Origin: Taxawa tesnikishii (nom. ined.)
Taxonomy: Eukaryota > Ascomycota > Dothideomycetes > Dothideales
Reading direction: 5' to 3'
Assembly (NCBI GenBank): GCA_030247885.1
Contig: JAPDRO010000026.1
Span: forward strand, 372,001 to 436,000
Length of the DNA stretch: 64,000 bases
The first letter of the stretch is position 1. Each line of letters starts with the position of its first letter. Positions 1-9,583 of this stretch are shown here, piece by piece. The notes under the pieces were generated by a model. The model was not told the origin of the DNA. It did no database searches and was given only the letters and a program-made list of their open reading frames with translations. The translations under genes were made by a program, and so were the position numbers.

Positions 1-178
1 TGCTCGAGAAGGGCTACACGGCCGTTGATATCCACTTCTATCCTTGGGTGTACCAGCACGAGTATGCAGGGCTCCCAATTGACAAGTACCCCTGACGCAA
101 AAGTGGCTAAAGAGCGTCGGGGAGAGGCCAGAGGTAAAGAAGGCGTATGAGAAGGTTCCTCACGGCGAGAAGGCGTGA
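1..178 (+). CDS. Glutathione S-transferase, C-terminal end (5' truncated by window)
   Basis: The reading frame enters the window already open and encodes the last helices of a GST-like protein: a 'DIHFYPWV' helix start, then 'GLPIDKYP', then 'KWLKSVGERPEVKKAYE' and a stop at 176-178. The Trp-Leu-Lys...Glu-Arg-Pro-x-Val pattern is typical of the C-terminal all-alpha domain of fungal theta/Ure2-like GSTs, which conjugate glutathione to electrophiles in the cytosol. The frame slips once at the C run 89-92. One extra C gives 'KYPLTQKWLK', which fits the family; as written there is a TGA at 93. Whether this is a true mutation or a base-calling error cannot be told here, but the same kind of slip recurs across the window. 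The active-site domain lies outside. Confidence 0.75.
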
Positions 179-393
179 GCGTACAGATGCTGCCGGTTAT
201 CGAACACGACGGAGCGTTTTTTTGGGTAGCTCGTTTCATCGCTTCTAGCTGTACATACCTGAACCCTGAAGGTTCTGGCAAAACTTCGGCACCAACGAAC
301 GATGCCTTTTTCGGCTTCCATTCTCCCCTTTTCCTCAACACGGTCACTCCCGGTACAAAAACACCGCCCATGGCTGCACATTGGCAAAAGTGA

Positions 394-494
394 TGGACTA
401 GCCGCGAGTCGAACGCGGAACCTTCTCCATCTCAGTATCCACGCTTGAAAGCGCCAGATGCTAAGAAGATGTCATACCGCTAGACCACAAGCCC
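394..494 (-). tRNA. tRNA-Ala(AGC) with a 29-nt intron
   Basis: On the minus strand a full cloverleaf can be folded. The acceptor GGGCTTG pairs with CTAGTCC and includes the G3-U70 wobble that is the alanine identity element. The D arm is GTCTAGCGGTATGAC, the anticodon loop TTAGCAT (anticodon AGC), and the T arm CCGCG-TTCGACT-CGCGG. The anticodon stem TCTTC/GGAGA only pairs if 29 nt (430-458) are removed after position 37, the canonical site for nuclear tRNA introns. Mature length is 72 nt plus CCA. One acceptor pair (T6-T67) is mismatched. Confidence 0.9.
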
Positions 495-600
495 TTGTTG
501 TAATCACGAGATTACATGTTCGTACATGACCCGTCGTATGGAACGGGGAGGAGCGACCCAGCAAGACGCCTTCATCTTCGGCTCTGGGTAGACTAGAGGC

Positions 601-732
601 CCTTGTTGCTGGCTTCGAAAGATTGAACTGCGTGTGTTTGTCCGTTCATAACCAGACACATCAGCAGAGGTCGATGGAACAAGTAGTCCATCAGCAACGA
701 AGCATCACCAGAATGCAGAGCCAGCAACAAGG
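601..732. repeat. 14-bp perfect inverted repeat linking the two tRNA-Ala copies
   Basis: CCTTGTTGCTGGCT at 601-614 is exactly the reverse complement of 719-732. The right arm runs into the pseudo-tRNA that starts at 731. A shorter related CCTTGTTG also abuts the intact tRNA (493-500). The arms therefore look like the shared 5' flank of the tRNA, carried along when it was copied in inverted orientation. Confidence 0.7.
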
Positions 733-805
733 ACTTGCAGTCTAGCGGTATGACATCCTCTTAGCATCCGACGTTTCCAAGCGCATGCACTGAGATGAAA
801 GAATC
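731..805 (+). pseudogene. Decayed partial copy of tRNA-Ala(AGC), intron included
   Basis: From 731 the plus strand matches the intact tRNA-Ala of the opposite strand over about 73 nt: acceptor 5' strand, an identical D arm, the anticodon loop with AGC, and the intron. There are roughly a dozen differences, nearly all transitions (C/T and G/A). The similarity fades in the variable loop, and the T arm and 3' acceptor strand are not recognisable, so it cannot fold as a tRNA. Because the intron is present the copy was made from DNA, not from mature tRNA. The excess of transitions would fit repeat-induced point mutation or simple drift. Confidence 0.8.
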
Positions 806-880
806 ACGATTGACGGGTTGCATGAAACTGTTGTTGCACGAAGACGTGCTGTCGCGCTGCGTCCGCACTAGCAAAACATG

Positions 881-2667
881 TTAAGGATGGCGAAAGGAAA
901 CCGTCCACGGAGTCCGGCCCGGTACCTGCGAAACATCACCAGAGCGGTCAATATCCAACACTTCGAGCTGACGAAAAGTATCCTGCCACAGCCCGTAGAA
1001 ACCCTCCTCACACCAATTCGAGTGCATCGCGAAATGCACCAGATAACGTCTCATATCTTCCCAAGACCGAACACCAATGTCCGTCATCACAACGACCAGC
1101 TGACTTACAAACCAGAATCGAAGGTCCGGATGACGGTGTGCGCTCGCGCCACCGATAGAGAGAAGCCATAGCAGAAGATCACTCGGTGGATTGCCGGTCA
1201 GGATGAGCTTTGCGAGAGACGATTTGAGCTCCACCGTGAGTCCTGTGATCATGAGGAACGGCGACGGGAAGTAGCCGGAGAACGGCACGAAGACGTGCAG
1301 CGCAGCGGCCATCCTGCAGACCAGTCCCGTCAGTGATGGATCGTCGTTTTGGTTGCGTGTTGACTGGAGCAAGCGCTCTAGGACTGATGTCACGTGGCTC
1401 AATACACTGAGAGCTTCTTCGGGCGAAGCGTATGTTGCTGTGGCCGTATACAGGGCGGACAATCGTTGCACTTCTGGTAACAACTCAGCGGTCACGTTGT
1501 CCACGTATTCGTGCAGGTTTAATTCCGAGCCATCGTGCGTAGAGAGGGTCGTCCTGTGGTACCATGTAGGCCGGTGGAATACATCTCCGAACTGAAGCGG
1601 CAACAGTTGCGGCTCGTTGATGCAGACCATTGCAACCCTGATATATTATCAGTACGGTGCAAGGAATGGTATGCTTCATCGTACGACCGGTACTCACCAG
1701 AAAACAATGTTAGATACGAGCGCGTTTTCTAGCCGGATCGAGTTCAAGCCGCCTCTGACAGCTACCATACGCTTCAGAGCCGACAAATGCAAACTCAGAG
1801 CTCGCACATCTCCACGTCCATGTTCGACCGCGGCCAGCAACGCTACAGACGCTATTGTTTGATCAGAGATGCCACCGTCGAATTGCATACGGGTCCTGAG
1901 TAAGCGAAGAGACTCCCCGAGCAATTTGCCAGAACGTGAAGGTCGGGCGAACTGTTGAAGTGCATCAAGATCCTGACTGCTGGCCAGCATTACAACATGA
2001 TACAGCAATTCATCTCCGCGGACAAAAGGCCACCACAGGTCAAGTATAGGACCCGAGTGATGAATGGGAAAGGTCCGATAGGCAAAAACTGAGAGATCTG
2101 TTCCCCCTGTCAACCCATTGTAGCACCCTTCGGTATCATGGACACTCACAATGTGTCATCGCTATATCGATATCCGGAGCTTCGGTAGCTGGGAACGTTC
2201 GGAAGGGGTCGAGTAGACCTTGGCCAACGGCTTCCGGCACGGCTTCCGGGGCCGAAAACAGAGCAGGCCCGGCAGGTTCAGCAGGTTCAGCAGGCTGACC
2301 GGGCTGACGAAGACGCCTTCGACGCCTTTGCACGGGGCCCTCGTGCTCTTGCGACGCGTTGTGAGAGACCTGAGCAGTGCCCACGACAACCGCTTCGCCG
2401 TCAAAATCGCATCGCTCAAGATTCACGAAGTGTCTATCACAATTGAGACACTGCGCTAAGACTTAGACCCGAGATAGGGACAGACGTCGGGCGAAAGTCT
2501 TACCAATGGACGGCGCTCGTCGCACTGTGGCCTACAATGTTAGTCCGCGTCGACTGATTGAGTGTCGTGCGTACCTTGATCTTCCTCCTCTTACACGTGC
2601 CACAACCGCGCCTGCTCTTCTTGTGCTCTCTCCTCGCGACTGGGTGAGCAGTACTACTGCCCTCCAT
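881..2667 (-). CDS. Zn2Cys6 transcription factor with fungal-specific regulatory domain
   Basis: Five exons: 2667-2575, 2524-2504, 2450-2150, 2088-1698 and 1637-881 (1563 nt, 520 aa, frame closed). The N-terminus carries a complete binuclear zinc cluster spread over the first three exons: C22-x2-C25-x6-C32-x6-C39-x2-C42-x9-C52, with the basic run 'KRRKIK' between C25 and C32. Exon 2 is only 21 nt and encodes CDERRPL. A Pro/Glu-rich linker follows, then about 400 residues resembling the Fungal_trans_2 (DUF3468) regulatory domain. This is a DNA-binding nuclear regulator; its target genes are unknown. The exon 3/4 junction is the least certain: an acceptor at 2107 would also stay in frame. No frame break was seen. 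Confidence 0.85.
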
Positions 2668-3336
2668 ACTGCATCATAGTGGGTACGAATGTTCGAGGTG
2701 TTCAGGACAGTCCGCTGCGGGGCGCGAGTCCCGTACACACAGCTCATGATCTACGACCAGCATGGCGTTTGTGGCGCTTCTCTCGGGTTCGGACTTCTCA
2801 AGGAGCCAATCCGCCGTATCGTCTGCATGTGTATCCATCCTTTATAATGCGTACGACAACATGCGCCTACCATTACTAAGCGAGATAAGACAAGCATTGA
2901 GAAGCTTCAAGGCTGAAGGGAGAGCGGGGTATTGGCGCCTGTCTGACTATTTATAATGGTATAGAGATCGCTCTGGGTTCGAACAACACTCATCGTCTTG
3001 AATCTGGATAAATAATTCCCGTCAAGCTTCTTTTCCATTTGATTGCTGTCTACTTGTTGTCAACTGTGGACAGAGAACCGACCAGAAACACGTGACTTGC
3101 TGAGCAATGGATGTAAGACTTCTTTCACCTTCCCTCTCAGGCTTCCATACTCGATGTCCTCAACATGTCACCAAGTCAGCGGGAAACCGCTAGCCGGATC
3201 GTCTGCCTGGGACGGAGCTCTGCGTATTGGACAATTGACGGCTTGTTCGACTATGTCCCTGGCTGGGAAATGCGGCCGGGTGACAGCCTGCGGGACGCAC
3301 CGTTCGTATAGGCTATCCGCTGACCTACGACGATAG
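2668..3336. other. Intergenic, divergent promoter region
   Basis: 669 bp between the divergent zinc-cluster gene and the quinone oxidoreductase. The ORFs here are short and overlap on both strands. A TATA-like stretch 'tatttataatgg' lies near 2947. Nothing else recognised. Confidence 0.5.
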
Positions 3337-4570
3337 ATGAAAGCAGTGGTGATGTACGAGGCGGGCGGGCCGGAAGTGCTCAAAGTCGAGACCAGACCAG
3401 TGCCCAAACCTGAGAAGGGATGGTGAGACTGTAGATGATACGAGATAAGCGCCCAGTGTTTTGCTAACACTCACAGGGTGCTCATCCATGTCAAGGCGTT
3501 TGGGCTAAACCGAAGCGAGATGTTCACTCGACAGGGTCACTCGCCAGGCGTCAAGTTCCCGAGGATCCTTGGAATTGAGGCGTGCGGTGTTGTCGAAGAG
3601 GCCCCAGGGGTGAGTTCGATACAGGAACGAAGGTTGCAACAGCGATGGGAGGCGTATGTGCCGCAAGACTTCCTCGTGTTGTCGGCTGTTGCTGATCTGG
3701 TCGATCACAGATGGGCAGGGCTTTCGATGGCGGCTATGCGCAGTATTGCTGTGTTCCGGGTAAAGACCACGCCTGCTCCAGTTATGGTACAGTGGCTAAC
3801 TACGAGCAGCCTCACAGGTGCAGGCGCTCAAGGCTGAGCTTCCGTGGGAAACTCTGGCCGCGATGCCGGAGATGGTTCAGACGGCCTACGGCTCTCTATT
3901 CAAATCCCTTCGGCTCGAGAAGGGAGACAGTTTGCTTGTACGTGGAGGCACGACCTCCGTTGGTTTGGCTGCAGCGGCGATTGCCAAGAAGCACGGTGCA
4001 GAAGTCGTGTCAACGACTCGCAACCCATCGAGAGAACAATTGCTGAAAGACCACGGCGCGGACCATGTAATTATCGACAATGGTAACATCACCGCGGATG
4101 TCCTCCGGCTGTTCCCGAAGGGTGTGAACAAAGTCCTTGAGTTGATCGGTACAACCACAGTGAGTTTGGCTGCATCGTCGCTTGTGCGGCCCGACTAACA
4201 CAACCGCAAGCTGCGGGACTCTCTGCAAACCGTAGGGCTGCATGGAATTGTTTGCATGACCGGCATCGTCGGCGGATGGACATTGAATGATTTCAATCCG
4301 ATGGAGGCGATACCGTCAGCGGCGTACTTGACAGGTTATTCTGGAGGGCCGGATGACTTCATGGTGAGGACGTGTTGTGTTCATTCCATCCGCAGCATGG
4401 AAATACTGACGCAGACTCAGGCTACACCTTTGAACGAATTGGCGGCTCAGATCGAGGAAGGCTCACTGCGCATTCAAATTGGAAAAGTGTTCAAGCTTGA
4501 CGAGATTGTCGAAGCCCATCGGTTGATGGAGAGCAACAAGGCAGGAGGAAAGATTGTCGTCGTGACCTGA
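3337..4570 (+). CDS. Zinc-independent quinone oxidoreductase (medium-chain dehydrogenase/reductase)
   Basis: Six exons: 3337-3422, 3477-3653, 3711-3759, 3810-4159, 4211-4363 and 4421-4570. The protein begins '[18 protein letters not shown]', the classic start of NADPH quinone reductases. It continues with a GroES-like fold ('[15 protein letters not shown]') and a Rossmann nucleotide site ('[20 protein letters not shown]'), and ends with the usual '[17 protein letters not shown]'. No structural zinc cysteines are visible, so it belongs to the QOR/zeta-crystallin branch: cytosolic reduction of quinones or enones with NADPH. All introns are GT-AG with CTAAC or CTGAC branch sites. The frame slips once at the G run 3607-3610; one more G restores '[11 protein letters not shown]' and makes 321 aa. 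Confidence 0.85.
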
Positions 4571-5747
4571 GGACTATGACACGTCTTAGCTCGACGGACA
4601 AAGCATTAGCAAGTGAGCTGGAGTAGGCAACTGCGTTGCATGCTGTCTCAATGTTATTGGCCTCTGTTCCTGTGACCCTAGGTTGATGCAGGCCACCGAT
4701 GGCCGAACGCGAAGACCTACAAGTTGGAGTGCGTCGGTGGCTCAACGAGAGAGAAGGGAGTGGAAAGGTTGAGGTATTGCTCCAACAAGTACATGAAAAG
4801 AAAGCAACTCGGGGAAACGATGCAATTCCGATCGTAACAACAGTTGAAAGCATGAAGTTGTAGTCCCGATGCTGACTTGGATGACAGTGATTGGCCTCAC
4901 GCTCACCCGTCTCCGCGGGCGATCCTTTCTTCAGTGCACGAGGTGCATCTCGGCTCGACTCATTCCGAACAACCGAGCTTGCCAAGCTCTCCTGTCAGCG
5001 ACAGCAACATCACGCCCTCTCATCTTCACACAACTCCCTCCATCAACCTCGTATACGAGAGTTCTCCCTATACTCTATAACAGGATCTATTATTGTCATG
5101 GCGCAGATCGAGTATTGCGATCCAGGGTATATCAGCGTCCATCAAGGTGGTTGAGGGCTGTCCGTCATTATGCATACGGCACAGCCACTCCAGCGACCGC
5201 TCGGGCCTATACGAGAAAAAGCTTCGAACCGGCGCGACCGTTGGCAATCTCGAAGGTGGCGCGGCGAACCCGGGAGAAGGATCTGGTGATCAAACCACCA
5301 ATGATGCGGTTTCTGTTGCAACCGCAACCCGACGCTTTCCCAGAACGGTTGACTCTCGTCTCTTTCATTTATTCCCTTGCCACACAAATTCCGGATCTTT
5401 GAGGAAGTTACAGCACTTGGTCTTCGGCGTGTGTATGTGTGTGGGGAGAAGCGGGAGCCAACAACGCCTCGTCCCCGTCCGTCTCCAACCTCTTCGTTCA
5501 AAGTTGCACTTCTCCTGCAGCTTCTCTCGAGGGTTGAGCACCAAGGGCACGCTCCATTAGGCTTGGCACTAGCATTGGCATTGACCGCATCATCCCAAAA
5601 GTCAACGCCAGTGGAGAACGCGAGTCGAGCTTTGTGTTTTTCAGGAACACACCCTCTTCCTGTCCCTGTTCATCTCCTTCGAGAGAAGTTATGTCCCAGG
5701 TGTTTCGTTCTTAACCACGTTGTGACTGTAGCAGCCGGCCTGCAACC
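4571..5747. other. Intergenic, promoter side of the wall-protein gene
   Basis: About 1.2 kb. The ORFs (largest 177 codons at 4869-5402) overlap each other on several frames and show no recognisable domain. Pyrimidine-rich tracts near 5640-5690 fit a fungal 5' UTR. No RNA gene or repeat seen. Confidence 0.45.
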
Positions 5748-8739
5748 ATGCATACACAGGGCTCGTCTGTCTCCTCAGTTGCTTTCCTGTTGTTGAGCAA
5801 CACTCTCGCGGCTGCTCTCGCCCAAGACAGGCCAGATGTGGCAACGAGTGTTCCGACCGCAGCTTCTGCGGCGACAACAGCAGCAGGTCCTTTTACCCCA
5901 ACACCACATATGGAAGCGTAGAGTACGGCACTGGATACAGCTATGCTCTTAGTTGCCAAGCGGCCTACGACAGATACGCGACCTCATCCGCGCAGTTTGG
6001 AAATACGGCAGTCACACCTACCACGCTCACGGATACCTTGATTGCCACGTTAGGAGGGTCGGTGACGTACACCGGCACATTCACGACTCTGTGCGATGGT
6101 ATTCCTCGTCTCGTGGGGAACATCACCACTGTTACTGTTGCGACGCCGACCTACAGCTACACATCAGCCTACACAATAACCAGGTCTGACCCCAACTACA
6201 ACTACACTAAAGCACCGCCTTCATGCAGCATCAATCCCACCGACTGCTTGAGCTTATGGTCTAGTTACAGTCGCGCAACCAGTTTGTTCCCTTACGGCAA
6301 GAACCACACGTCCTGGGCTCGGGAACCATCATGCACGACACCCGGACAGACGGTCTCCTGCCGCGCCCAGAACTGCATGATCGCTCCGCAAGGCGAGGGA
6401 GTCCGGCTTTTGTACTGGCCTGTAACCACCGTCGGCGGAAACATGTGCGGGAGAAACGGCTCCACCGTTACCTTCGGTCCAACAGTGAGCGGCCAACCTA
6501 ACACCTTTGTTACCATGGGCACCACCATCACTTCTCCTGACGTTGGCTTACTCTTTGGCGCTATTTCCCGAACGGATGGCTGCGGGCCGACGCTCTCGAA
6601 TTACCTTCTGACCCTGCATGCAACTGAGGTATCCAGCTTGTGGGGTATCCGCATCGACAAGACGCCAAAATCTTTTGATTTCAACGATCTCAATCAGGAA
6701 TGTGGTCCTGACGGATGTTATCCTTTGGTTCCATGGAAAGCCTATGCAAATGCGCCCGGATGCTACACTATCCCAGGGGAATCACCAAAGTGTGAGAAGA
6801 CTATTATGTGGTCGTATGCGCCTCAGCTACAATACCCGGCACGTATGACAACCCTTGAACCAGCATGGGGCTCCAGCTGCGGCCTGCATATTGTCGGAGT
6901 CTGGGATCCACCAAGAGTCATGACCACCGAGGGTTCATTTGATGTACCAGTTGCGACAGAAGCCACAACGACCGCTCCCGCCACTGCAGAGGCAGTTCAG
7001 ACGCAGGCTCCGGAGGCATCCCCAACCATTTCTTCACCAGCAGCCTATGAAACCGCAGCACCAGAAACAGATGCGCCGCAAACTGGGGCAGAGGAGACTT
7101 ATTACTCTCCGCATGTGGAGAACACCGTTGATCAAACCCAATTTGCCACACCGCAGACGGCAGCAGGGAAACCTACTACTCGGCTCATTTAGAGAATACA
7201 GTGGACGGAACTGCGCTCGCTGCGCCGCAGCCGCAAACCCAGAATTCCGCACAACCAACGGGTGTTGCTGGAGCCATATTGAGTGGATTGAACGGACAGA
7301 ATCCCTCTCCTGCACAATCGAACGCCGCTCCTGGTGGCTCCGCTGGTACAACCGCTGCCCAGCCGGCCGTGTCCCGCGCAGTTGTGATAGTCGGCTCAGA
7401 TACCTACACGGTCTCCGCGGATGCATCAAGCACCTGGGTCGGCTCATCGACTTACAAGGCAGGAGATACTATCTCCTCGTGGCCTGCCGGGTTTAGCAAT
7501 GGCAATGGTAACGGCAATGGCAACAACAACGGCGGTGGCAGTGGAAACGGCAACAACGGCAATGGCGCTGGTAGCCGTTCAGTGGCCAGTATTGTGACCA
7601 ACGGAATCGCTGTCGGTGGCAGTACATATGTCTTCACGCCTGCACCTACAGCCGGCTCGCCTGGCGGAGTAGTGGCATCTGGGGCCGTCATCAACGTCGG
7701 CGGTCAGACTCAGATTGTGTCGCCCGCAGGTTCAGCTGGGGCCGTCGCTATTGGGTCTCACACACTCGTCCCAGGCTCGGCGGCGGCTACCATTGAAGGT
7801 ACTGTCTACAGTGCGGCTCCCAATGGCGTTGTCATTGATGGACAGACGGTTGCGTATTCCGCACTCGCGCCTGCTGTCACACCAACCACTTCAGGAGCAG
7901 TGATAACTGTCAATGGGGTAGCCCAGACTGTTTCCTACGTGAGCGGTGCACCTGGGGCGGTCGTTGTCGGATCGCAAACTCTGCTTCCTGGCTCGGCTGC
8001 GGCGATGATAGGCGGAACTGTTTACAGCGCTGCTTCGTCCGGTATTGTGGTAGGCTCGCAGACTGTGGCATACTCTGTGTTAGAGCCTGCGGTGACGGAT
8101 GCGCCGTCAGGAGCAGTTGTCACCATCAACGGTCAGGCGCAAACCGTCTCTCGTTTGGCCGACCTCTCTGGAGCGGTCGTCATTGGGTCGCAAACTCTTG
8201 TTCCAGGTTCCTCCGCCGTGACAATCGGCGGAACAATTTACAGTGCCGCGCCCGGAGGTCTTGTGGTTGGCACTCAAACAGTCGCATACTCTGCGCTTCA
8301 AGGCGGTGCTGTACCCACGCAAACAGGCGTCCAAATCACTGTGGGCGGACACACCACCTCCGCCATACGGTCTGCCAACGGCGTTGTAGTGATCGGATCG
8401 CAGACCTTGACTCCGGGATCTTCTGCTGTCACCATCGACGGAACGGTGTACAGTGCAGCGCAATCTGGCCTTGTCGTCGGTACTCAGTACATACCTTACT
8501 CAGCGCTCGCGGCGGCTACCAGCACTGCCACCAGCGTTTCGGGTGCTTCAGGCTCGATTACGCGGACCCGGGCATCCTCTTCGCCTTCGCGCTTCTCGTC
8601 TGAAGCTAACGCGGCGACTGCTTCAGCCACTACGTCAACGAAGGGCAGCGCCGCCGGACTGACCGCTCTGTGCAGAGAAGGGCTCGTCGTCTGGCTCGGT
8701 TGTATTGTTCTTACCCTCGGCGCAGCTGTCGCCCTCTGA
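5748..8739 (+). CDS. Large secreted GPI-anchored cell-wall protein with four internal repeats
   Basis: Starts at ATG 5748 with a signal peptide (hydrophobic 'SVAFLLLSNTLAAALA'). A Cys-rich ectodomain follows to about residue 390, with many N-glycosylation sequons (NTT, NYT, NHT). Next comes a Thr/Pro/Ala-rich linker, an Asn-Gly low-complexity tract (about 7494-7575), and four repeats of about 71 residues. The C-terminus is Ser/Thr-rich and ends in a hydrophobic tail, 'EGLVVWLGCIVLTLGAAVAL', as expected for GPI attachment. Likely role: wall structural protein or adhesin. Two frame slips are needed: one near GG 5886-5887, and one at GGG 7166-7168, where 'ETYYSPHVENTVD' is followed by a near-copy 'ETYYSAHLENTVD' only after adding one base. 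Corrected length is 997 aa. The exact family is not recognised. Confidence 0.75.
7681..8515 (+). repeat. Four tandem protein repeats of 213-216 bp
   Basis: Repeat units begin at 7681, 7894, 8110 and 8326 (spacing 213, 216 and 216 bp), all in frame. Each contains the pattern 'GSQTLVPGSxAxTIxGTVYS', then 'GVVVGxQTVAYSAL'. The last unit is the most divergent at its start. The regular Gly/Val/Thr spacing suggests a beta-rich solenoid or stacked module; that is inference. Confidence 0.85.
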
Positions 8740-9583
8740 TGAAACTATATTGTCTTTTCCGAGCGACGGCGCAAAGTTACCTCTCTGAGTTACCGACCGG
8801 CTTAAGGCTGCACCCCGGCTTGGCATTGGCTCAGGAATACTCGTCAGGCGTTGGGTTGAGGGTGTGAATGGACTTCGGACGGGTCTCGCATCGGCGTCGC
8901 TTACTGCTCGAGCAATTACTTTCGATGATGAAGACGGCCACGCTCAGAGAGTACGGAGGGCAGGCGGGTAGTCGGCGCTGTCATCGTTGGCAGGGGCGCT
9001 ATCAACCTTGCTTTTGCGGCGGATTAACAAGGGCGTTCTGGATCGGCAGAACAGGGATATGTTCTGGTCTAGAAGCTGGTAGGGTAATCTTGGTGATGAA
9101 TCATGCTATAATGAATTAGAAAGGCTCAGGTGGACCGGGGCGTTCTGGCATACTGGATGGATGATTCTACGTAGCAGGTCGGAAATTCTTCTCTGTAAAT
9201 GCTTTAGATTTTGCAGTTTCTGATACGCTCTGCTGTTTTGATAAAAGCATAGACTGTATATTACTTGATCGATATGACCATTTGGTCTTTCATCTCTTTC
9301 GAACCATGACCATCACCAGTTGATCACATTTAGGAGCGAAGGGGAAAGGGTAGTGTTGAAGCACCGCTGCTACTTATTGCATTGCAAAAGGTGGCGAGCT
9401 CTGTACCGCATCCACCAAATCGGTTCAGAGCGTAGACTGACCGCTGATATACAGCACCGCAAACTCTATCGCTCAGCGTTCCTTTTTCCACCCATTATCA
9501 ACCTCCGTTCACCCGCATCGCGCTGCTCTCTGCCGCTGCTCTGATCGGCGTAACTACCCGCCGTTGCCGACACCGACTCCCCT
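8740..9583. other. Intergenic between convergent genes
   Basis: 844 bp containing the two 3' flanks. AT-richer stretches (for example 9060-9120 and 9180-9260) fit terminators and UTRs. No gene seen. Confidence 0.45.

Noticed and set aside
4869-5402. 177-codon plus-strand ORF upstream of the wall-protein gene
   Set aside because: Three overlapping frames of similar length exist here and none has a recognisable motif; leader or promoter DNA is more likely.
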